From Sisyra terminalis (Eukaryota > Arthropoda > Insecta > Neuroptera > Sisyridae), in contig OY292274.1 in the NCBI GenBank assembly GCA_958496175.1, positions 69,884,630 to 69,948,629 on the forward strand: 64,000 bases of DNA. The letters are read 5' to 3'. Shown here in pieces: positions 54,701-64,000 of the stretch. The notes under the pieces are model-generated. The model saw only the letters and a list, made by a program, of their open reading frames with translations, made no database searches and was not told where the DNA came from. Position 1 is the stretch's first letter, and the number at the start of each line of letters is the position of its first letter. A program made the position numbers and the translations under genes.

Positions 54701-57700
54701 ATGAAAAGTCACCCCCCTGAAATGGCCTTATTTCGGACGAAAATTGGCGCATTAATGTACAACTCCTTAATTTCCCGTTTAAATTCCGGGCAAACTATCC
54801 CGTAAATAAAAAGTTTTTTTTGTTAATATCGTTAAGGATGATTCAATCATTAATATTACGTTCAATTTTAGCGAAAGAAACCATTCCTTATATCCTTTTT
54901 ATCCTATTGAAAATTGTCCTTTTTGAAACTTTGAATTGGAATTGTGGTCGTCCTGTTACCCACAGGAAGAAAATTTTTTCACATTGCAATTCACTTGAAG
55001 GCCCTCAATCAAAACCGTTGAGAAAACTAGGTCTCATAATGAAAAGTCACCCCCCTGAAATGGCCTTATTTCGGACGAAAATTGGCGCATTAATGTACAA
55101 CTCCTTAATTTCCCGTTTAAATTCCGGGCAAACTATCCCGTAAATAAAAAGTTTTTTTTGTTAATATCGTTAAGGATGATTCAATCATTAATATTACGTT
55201 CAATTTTAGCGAAAGAAACCATTCCTTATATCCTTTTTATCCTATTGAAAATTGTCCTTTTTGAAACTTTGAATTGGAATTGTGGTCGTCCTGTTACCCA
55301 CAGGAAGAAAATTTTTTCACATTGCAATTCACTTGAAGGCCCTCAATCAAAATCCGTTGAGAAAACTAGGTCTCATAATGAAAAGTCACCCCCCTGAAAT
55401 GGCCTTATTTCGGACGAAAATTGGCGCATTAATGTACAACTCCTTAATTTCCCGTTTAAATTCCGGGCAAACTATCCCGTAAATAAAAAGTTCTTTTTGT
55501 TAATATCGTTAAGGATGATTCAATCATTAATATTACGTTCAATTTTAGCGAAAGAAACCATTCCTTATATCCTTTTTATCCTATTGAAAATTGTCCTTTT
55601 TGAAACTTTGAATTGGAATTGTGGTCGTCCTGTTACCCACAGGAAGAAAATTTTTTCACATTGCAATTCACTTGAAGGCCCTCAATCAAAATCCGTTGAG
55701 AAAACTAGGTCTCATTATGAAAAGTCACCCCCCTGAAATGGCCTTATTTCGGACGAAAATTGGCGCATTAATGTACAACTCCTTAATTTCCCGTTTAAAT
55801 TCCGGGCAAACTATCCCGTAAATAAAAAGTTTTTTTTGTTAATATCGTTAAGGATGATTCAATCATTAATATTACGTTCAATTTTAGCGAAAGAAACCAT
55901 TCCTTATATCCTTTTTATCCTATTGAAAATTGTCCTTTTTGAAACTTTGAATTGGAATTGTGGTCGTCCTGTTACCCACAGGAAGAAAATTTTTTTACAT
56001 TGCAATTCCCTTGAAGGCCCTCAATCAAAATCCTTTGAGAAAACTAGGTCTCATAATGAAAAGTCACCCCCCTGAAATGGCCTTATTTCGGACGAAATTT
56101 GGCGCATTAATGTACAACTCCTTAATTTCCCGTTTAAATTCCGGGCAAACTATCCCGTAAATAAAAAGTTTTTTTTGTTAATATCGTTAAGGATGATTCA
56201 ATCATTAATATTACGTTCAATTTTAGCGAAAGAAACCATTCCTTATATCCTTTTTATCCTATTGAAAATGGTCCTTTTTGAAACTTTGAATTGGAATTGT
56301 GGTCGTCCTGTTACCCACAGGAAGAAAATTTTTTCACATTGCAATTCACTTGAAGGCCCTCAATCAAAATCCGTTGAGAAAACTAGGTCTCATAATGAAA
56401 AGTCACCCCCCTGAAATGGCCTTATTTCGGACGAAAATTGGCGCATTAATGTACAACTCCTTAATTTCCCGTTTAAATTCCGGGCAAACTATCCCGTAAA
56501 TAAAAAGTTTTTTTTGTTAATATCGTTAAGGATGATTCAATCATTAATATTACGTTCAATTTTAGCGAAAGAAACCATTCCTTATATCCTTTTTATCCTA
56601 TTGAAAATTGTCCTTTTTGAAACTTTGAATTGGAATTGTGGTCGTCCTGTTACCCACAGGAAGAAAATTTTTTCACATTGCAATTCACTTGAAGGCCCTT
56701 AATCAAAAGCCGCTAAGAAAACTAGGTCTCATAATGAAAAGTCACCCCCCTGAAATGGCCTTATTTCGGACGAAAATTGGCGCATTAATGTACAACTCCT
56801 TAATTTCCCGTTTAAATTCCGGGCAAACTATCCCGTAAATAAAAAGTTTTTTTTGTTAATATCGTTAAGGATGATTCAATCATTAATATTACGTTCAATT
56901 TTAGCGAAAGAAACCATTCCTTATATCCTTTTTATCCTATTGAAAATTGTCCTTTTTGAAACTTTGAATTGGAATTGTGGTCGTCCTGTTACCCACAGGA
57001 AGAAAATTTTTTCACATTGCAATTCACTTGAAGGCCCTCAATCAAAATCCGTTGAGAAAACTAGGTCTCATAATGAAAAGTCACCCCCCTGAAATGGCCT
57101 TATTTCGGACGAAAATTGGCGCATTAATGTACAACTCCTTAATTTCCCGTTTAAATTCCGGGCAAACTATCCCGTAAATAAAAAGTTTTTTTTGTTAATA
57201 TCGTTAAGGATGATTCAATCATTAATATTACGTTCAATTTTAGCGAAAGAAACCATTCCTTATATCCTTTTTATCCTATTGAAAATTGTCCTTTTTGAAA
57301 CTTTGAATTGGAATTGTGGTCGTCCTGTTACCCACAGGAAGAAAATTTTTTCACATTGCAATTCACTTGAAGGCCCTCAATCAAAATCCGTTGAGAAAAC
57401 TAGGTCTCATAATGAAAAGTCACCCCCCTGAAATGGCCTTATTTCGGACGAAAATTGGCGCATTAATGTACAACTCCTTAATTTCCCGTTTAAATTCCGG
57501 GCAAACTATCCCGTAAATAAAAAGTTTTTTTTGTTAATATCGTTAAGGATGATTCAATCATTAATATTACGTTCAATTTTAGCGAAAGAAACCATTCCTG
57601 ATATCCTTTTTGTCCTCATGAAAATTTTCCTTTTTGAAACTTTGAAATGGAATTGTGGTCGTTCTGTTACCCACAGGAAGAAAATTTCTTCACAGTGTAA

Positions 57701-58671
57701 TTCACTTGAAGGCCCTTAATCAAAAGCCGCTAAGAAAACTAGGTCTCATAATGAAAAGTCACCCCCCTGAAATGGCCTTATTTCTGACGAAAATTGGCGC
57801 CGTGATGTACAAATCCTTAACTTCCCGTTTTAATTCCGGGCAAACTATCCCGTGAATAAAAAGTTTTTTTGTTAATATCGTTAAGGATGATTCAATCATT
57901 AATATTCAATTCAATTTTAGCGAAAGAAACCATTCCTGATATCCTTTTTGTCCCCTTGAAAATTGTCCTTTTTGAAATTTTGAAATGGAATTGTGGTCGT
58001 CCTGTTACCCACAGGACGAAAATTTTTTCACAGTGTATTTCACTTGAAGGCCCTTAATCTAAAGCCGTTGAGAAAACTAGGTCTCATAATGAAAAGTCAC
58101 CCCCCTGGAAATGGCCTTATTTCTGACGAAAATTGGCCCCGTGATGTACAAATCCTTAACTTCCCGTTTTAATTCCGGGCAAACTATCCCGTGAATAAAA
58201 AGTATTTTTTGTTAATATCGTTAAGGATGATTCAATAATTAATATTCAATTCAATTTTAGCGAAAGAAACCATTCCTTATATCCTTTTTATCCTATTGAA
58301 AATTGTCCTTTTTGAAACTTTGAAATGGAATTGTGGTCGTCCTGTTACCCACAGGAAGAAAATTTCTTCACAGTGTAATTCACTTGAAGGCCCTTAATCT
58401 AAAGCCGCTAAGAAAACTAGGTCTCATAATGAAAAGTCACCCCCCTGAAATGGCCTTATTTCTGACGAAAATTGGCGCTGTGATTTACAAATCCTTAACT
58501 TCCCGTTTTAATTACGGGCAAACTATCCCGTGAATAAAAAGTATTTTTTGTTAATATCGTTAAGGATGATTCAATAATTAATATTCAATTCAATTTTAGC
58601 GAAAAAAACCATTCCTTATATCCTTTTTATCCTATTGAAAATTGTCTTTTTGAAACTTTGAAATGGAATTG
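51747..58671 (+). repeat. 339-bp satellite, left arm, about 20 monomers
   Basis: TTAATATCGTTAAGGATGAT recurs every 339 bp from about 51771 to 58550. Monomers between 52100 and 57500 are almost identical. The first and the last three or four are clearly diverged, as expected when unequal exchange homogenises the middle. From about 52441 to 55500 a three-monomer period (1017 bp) is visible. The last monomer is cut off at GGAATT where the central foldback begins. The repeated 79- and 66-codon ORFs are unlikely to be genes. Confidence 0.97.
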
Positions 58672-60846
58672 ACGTATAGATTCTTCAGAAATCATACACC
58701 GTGTGCCATCTAGATGAAATGTGGTGAACTATTTATTTCGATGGTAACCGAACGGTTCCGAAGAGGTGCTTCGGAAGAGCTCGGAAATTCAAATTTGGCC
58801 GGCAATTAGGAAATTTTAAGGGTGAGATTCTCCCTTAATTTTGTAAATACAATAATAAATGGGATATCAAATGAAAGGTAATGAATTATTCTATCGATTG
58901 ATGTAAAAAAATCACCAATATCTTTAAGCAGTTACTTTGAATATTGATGTTCCCATATCGACTCTTGGCCATAATAAAATGTTACTTAAATCATGTAATT
59001 TAGCGTAAAAAGTTATTAAAAATATTATTCTTATATAAAATTGATGGTTTACAGCTAAATTTGCCACTTAAATGCTGATTAAAGGTCTACTTTTCGAGAA
59101 ATAAGCGTCTAAAGGGGGTCTGTCATTATCTTCATTTAGAGTCAAAAATATCTTTATTTCTCCCCTCCTATCGCTATTAATCGATCAATTATTAGTTAAG
59201 ATTTCAAAATATAAAATTTTTTCCACTCGAACATCATTTAAAATTGTATTTTTAACCAATTTAATTTGCATGTTTAGCTTATGTCAAAGTTGTTTATATT
59301 TTGTGCTATAGGCAACCAGGTGATCTTCAAAAAAACAAAATTCGACGATTTGCCTATTTTGAACATGTCAATATTCAGTACTCCAATTCAAATTTCAGAT
59401 ATTTAAGGAAGATTTTCTTTATGTACGATAATGATTGGGGCATCAATCGAAAGCTAATGAATTACTCTATTGATTAATATAAATAAAACAACCATTATGT
59501 CCATGCAATTATTTGAAAAATTGATTTTCCGGCAGTGACTACTTCCGTTTCTGACTTTTAAGGGTGCTTTGCCCCCTGATTTATTTAAATTTTATTATGA
59601 TTGGGGTATTATTTGAAAGCTTATGTATTACTCTATCGATTGATATAAAAAAAACCATCAATATATCCAAACAAATATTTTAAAATGTGATTTTCCTTAG
59701 GTGACACTTAAGGTCACTTTAAATGCTAATTTTTCAAAAAGTAGACCTTTAATCATTATTTAAGTGCCAAATTTAGCTGTATATAATTCATTTTGATTAA
59801 TAGTTATGTTTTTAATTACTTTTTACGTGAAATCATATGATTTCAGAACAATATTATGAAGGTCAAAAGTCACCTTGGGAAATTGAAATTTTCAAGTAAT
59901 TGCTTTAACAAAATTGTTGTTTTTTTTATATCAGTCGATAGAATAACTCATGAGCTTTCAATTGATATCCCAGTCATAATCGGATACAATAAAATAAGGG
60001 GGCAAACCACCCTTAAATATCAGAAACGGAAGTAGTCGCTGACGGAAAATCAAATTTTCAAGTAATTGCTTGGACATATTGGTTATTTTATTTACATAAA
60101 TCAATAGAGTAATTCATTAGCTTTCAATTGATGCCCCAATCATTATCGTACATAAAGAAAATCATCCTTAAATATCTGAAATTTGAATTAGAGTACTGAA
60201 TATTGACATGTTCAAAATAGGCAAATCGTCGAATTTTGTTTTTTTGATGATCACCTGGTTGCCTATAAAGCTACATATAAACAACTTTGACATAAGCTAA
60301 ATATGCAAATTAAGTTGGTTAAAAATTCAATTTCAAATGATGTTCGAGTGGAAAAAATGTTATATTTTGAAATCTTAACTAATAATTGATCGATTCATAG
60401 CGATAGAAGTGAAGAAATGAAGATATTTTTGACCCTAAATGAAGATAATGACAGACCTCATTAGAGGCTAATTTCTCAAAAAGGAGACCTTTAATCAGCA
60501 TTTAAGTAACAAATTTAGGTGTAAACCATCAATTTTATATAAAAGTAATGTTTTTAATAACTTTTTACACGAAATTACATGATTAATTAACATTTTATTT
60601 AGGCCAAGAGTCAATATGGGAAAATCTATTTTGAAAGTAACTGCTTGAACATATTGGTAATTTTTTGATATCAATCGATAGAATAATTTATTAGCTTTCA
60701 TTTGATATACCACTTATTATTGCATTCAATAAAATAAGGGAGAAAACCACCCTTAAAATTTCCGTTCGGTTACCATCGAAATAAATAGTTCACCACATTT
60801 CATCTAGATGGCACACGGTGTATGATTTCTGAAGAATTCTATACGT
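58672..60846. mobile_element. 2.2-kb foldback core between the inverted satellite arms
   Basis: The ends ACGTATAGA.TTCTTCAGAAAT and its complement run through TACACCGTGTGCCATCTAGA, TTATTTCGATGGTAACCGAA and then about 1 kb of looser inverted similarity (GGCCAAGAGTC, TATCGATTGAT, AGTTGTTTATA blocks). A 60-bp GC-richer stretch near 58755 (TTCCGAAGAGGTGCTTCGGA) is present only in the left arm. No ORF of note. It may be a foldback transposon, or the spacer of an inverted duplication. Confidence 0.8.
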
Positions 60847-63800
60847 CAATTCCATTTCAAAGTTTCAAAAAGGACAATTTTCAATAGGATAAAAAGGATA
60901 TAAGGAATGGTTTCTTTCGCTAAAATTGAACGTAATATTAATGATTAGGTCATCTTTAACGATATTAACAAAAAAAACTTTTTATTTACGGGATAGTTTG
61001 TCCGGTATTTAAACGGGAAATTAAGGAGTTGTACATTAATGCGCCAATTTTCGTCCGAAATAAGGCCATTTCAGGGGGGTGACTTTTCATTATGAGACCT
61101 AGTTTTCTCAACGGATTTTGATTGAGGGCCTTCAAGTGAATTACACTGTGAAAAAATTTTCTTCCTGTGGGTAACAGGACGACCACAATTCCAATTCAAA
61201 GTTTCAAAAAGGACAATTTTCAATAGGATAAAAAGGATATAAGGAATGGTTTCTGTCGCCAAAATTGAACTGTATATTAATGATTGAATCATCCTTAACG
61301 ATATTAACAAAAAAAACTTTTTATTTACGGGATAGTTTGCCCGGAATTTAAACGGGAAATTAAGGAGTTGTACATTAATGCGCCAATTTTCGTCCGAAAT
61401 AAGGCCATTTCAGGGGGGTGACTTTTCATTATGAGACCTAGTTTTCTCAACGGATTTTGATTGAGGGCCTTCAAGTGAATTGCAATGTGAAAAAATTTTC
61501 TTCCTGTGGGTAACAGGACGACCACAATTCCAATTCAAAGTTTCAAAAAGGACAATTTTCAATAGGATAAAAAGGATATAAGGAATGGTTTCTTTCGCTA
61601 AAATTGAACGTAATATTAATGATTGAATCATCCTTAACGATATTAACAAAAAAAACTTTTTATTTACGGGATAGTTTGCCCGGAATTTAAACGGGAAATT
61701 AAGGAGTTGTACATTAATGCGCCAATTTTCGTCCGAAATAAGGCCATTTCAGGGGGGTGACTTTTCATTATGAGACCTAGTTTTCTCAACGGATTTTGAT
61801 TGAGGGCCTTCAGGTGAATTGCAATAAGAGAAAATTTTCTTCCTGTGGGTAACAGGACGACCACAATTCCAATTCAAAGTTTCAAAAAGGACAATTTTCA
61901 TTAGGATAAAAAGGATATAAGGAATGGTTTCTGTCGCCAAAATTGAACTGTATATTAATGATTGAATCATCCTTAACGATATTAGCAAAAAAAACTTTTT
62001 ATTTACGGGATAGTTTGCCCGGAATCTAAACGGGAAAGTTTAGGAGTTGTACATAAATGCGCCAATTTTCGACCGAAATAAGGCCATTTCAGGGGGGTGA
62101 CTTTTCATTATGAGACCTGGTTTTCTCAACGGATTTTTATTAAGGGCCTTCAGGTGAATGGCAATGAGAGAAAATTTTCTTCCTGTGGGTAACAAAACGA
62201 CCACAATTCCAATTCAAAATTTCAAAAAGGACTATTTTCAATAGGATAAAAAGGATATAAGGAATGGTTTCTGTCGCCAAAATTGAACTGTATATTAATG
62301 ATTGAATCATCCTTAACGATATTAAGAAAAAAAACTTTTTATTCACGGGATAGTTTGCCCGGAATTTAAACGGGAAGTTAAGGAACTGTACTTCAATGCG
62401 CCAATTTTCGTCCGATATAGGGCCATTTCAGGGGGGTGACTTTTCATTATGAGACCTAGTTTTCTCAACGGATTTTGATTGAGGGCCTTCAAGTGAATTA
62501 CACTGTGAAAAAATTTTCTTCCTGTGGGTAACAGGACGACCACAATTCCAATTCAAAGTTTCAAAAAGGACCATTTTCAATAGGATAAAAAGGATATAAG
62601 GAATGGTTTCTTTCGCTTAAATTCAACTGTATATTAATAATTAGGTCATCCTTAACGATATTATCAAAAAAAACTTTTTATTTACGGGATAGTTTGCCCG
62701 GAATTTAAACGGGAAGTTAAGGAACTGTACTTCAATGCGCCAATTTTCGTCCGATATAGGGCCATTTCAGGGGGGTGACTTTTCATTATGAGACCTAGTT
62801 TTCTCAACGGATTTTGATTGAGGGCCTTCAGGTGAATTGCAATAAGAGAAAATTTTCTTCCTGTGGGAAACAGGACGACCACAATTCCAATTCAAAGTTT
62901 CAAAAAGGACAATTTTCAATAGGATAAAAAGGATATAAGGAATGGTTTCTTTCGCTAAAATTGAACGTAATATTAATGATTGAATCATCCTTAACGATAT
63001 TAACAAAAAAAACTTTTTATTTACGGGATAGTTTGCCCGGAATTTAAACGGGAAATTAAGGAGTTGTACATTAATGCGCCAATTTTCGTCCGAAATAAGG
63101 CCATTTCAGGGGGGTGACTTTTCATTATGAGACCTAGTTTTCTCAACGGATTTTGATTGAGGGCCTTCAAGTGAATTGCAATGTGAAAAAATTTTCTTCC
63201 TGTGGGTAACAGGACGACCACAATTCCAATTCAAAGTTTCAAAAAGGACAATTTTCAATAGGATAAAAAGGATATAAGGAATGGTTTCTTTCGCTAAAAT
63301 TGAACGTAATATTAATGATTGAATCATCCTTAACGATATTAACAAAAAAAACTTTTTATTTACGGGATAGTTTGCCCGGAATTTAAACGGGAAATTAAGG
63401 AGTTGTACATTAATGCGCCAATTTTCGTCCGAAATAAGGCCATTTCAGGGGGGTGACTTTTCATAATGAGACCTAGTTTTCTCAACGGATTTTGATTGAG
63501 GGCCTTCAAGTGAATTGCAATGTGAAAAAATTTTCTTCCTGTGGGTAACAGGACGACCACAATTCCAATTCAAAGTTTCAAAAAGAACAATTTTCAATAG
63601 GATAAAAAGGATATAAGGAATGGTTTCTTTCGCTAAAATTGAACGTAATATTAATGATTGAATCATCCTTAACGATATTAACAAAAAGAACTTTTTATTT
63701 ACGGGATAGTTTGCCCGGAATTTAAACGGGAAATTAAGGAGTTGTACATTAATGCGCCAATTTTCGTCCGAAATAAGGCCATTTCAGGGGGGTGACTTTT

Positions 63801-64000
63801 CATTATGAGACCTAGTTTTCTCAACGGATTTTGATTGAGGGCCTTCAAGTGAATTGCAATGTGAAAAAATTTTCTTCCTGTGGGTAACAGGACGACCACA
63901 ATTCCAATTCAAAGTTTCAAAAAGGACAATTTTCAATAGGATAAAAAGGATATAAGGAATGGTTTCTTTCGCTAAAATTGAACGTAATATTAATGATTGA
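60847..64000 (-). repeat. 339-bp satellite, right arm, inverted, over nine monomers
   Basis: Reverse-complement monomers of the left-arm satellite, with TCCTTAACGATATTA near 60953 (diverged), 61291, 61630, 61969 and onward every 339 bp, continuing past the window edge. Monomers near the core carry variants not seen in the left arm (CTGTCGCCAAAATTGAACTG, GCAATAAGAGAAAA). Those beyond 63000 match the standard left-arm types, including the AACAAAAAGAAC variant at 63680. Confidence 0.97.

Noticed and set aside
58672..60846. Palindrome as a pure assembly artefact
   Set aside because: The arms differ by an insert, many substitutions and different satellite variants, so a mirrored read is not a sufficient explanation, although spanning reads should be checked.
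51760..63899. Repeated 79- and 66-codon ORFs in every satellite monomer
   Set aside because: They overlap in two frames and exist because a near-identical monomer is repeated. They show no protein-family signature.

Overview
This is an AT-rich nuclear window from an animal, most likely an insect or another arthropod. The evidence is a spliceosomal host gene with 57-65 bp introns (HGH1), Helitrons with arthropod-style ends, hAT and Mutator-like miniature elements, a LINE reverse-transcriptase remnant, and two large satellite arrays. I cannot name the order or species.

Only two protein genes are clear, both on the minus strand. HGH1 (14758-15986) is a complete three-exon gene for the eEF2-folding chaperone adaptor, 368 residues. 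At 25467-36431 lies a single uninterrupted ORF of 3654 codons. Its centre carries the ATPase motor of bacterial SecA with intact nucleotide-binding motifs. This is embedded in a much larger protein with a ubiquitin-like segment, two glycine-rich blocks, a hydrophobic stretch and an OTU-protease-like motif near the C-terminus. It is the most unusual object here. It looks like a bacterial-type gene fixed in a eukaryotic genome, and a candidate intron just upstream of its start suggests host splicing.

Layout. 1-5.4 kb: AT-rich DNA with a tandem duplication and a foldback element. 5.4-9.2 kb: a foldback element with long terminal inverted repeats and about six internal tandem units. 9.2-10.3 kb: a GC-rich island with an LTR-like end. 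10.3-14.4 kb: a Helitron, a foldback MITE with a perfect 9-bp target duplication, and a hAT MITE. 14.7-16.1 kb: HGH1. 19.2-22.6 kb: first copy of a segmental duplication whose second copy is at 42.2-45.7 kb. 22.7-25.3 kb: four Helitron-derived repeats. 25.5-36.5 kb: the SecA-like gene. 36.6-40.5 kb: Helitron fragment, nine 345-bp satellite monomers, hAT transposase remnant. 41.7-48.6 kb: duplicated non-coding and exon-like DNA with a LINE remnant. 51.7 kb to the end: a 339-bp satellite in two inverted arms around a 2.2-kb foldback core, partly organised as a three-monomer higher-order repeat.

The two genes show no obvious functional link. The SecA-like gene sits between repeat blocks on both sides. 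The paralogous 3.4-kb segments lie outside it, so the region has been shaped by transposition, unequal exchange and inverted duplication. No reliable tRNA, rRNA or CRISPR feature was found.
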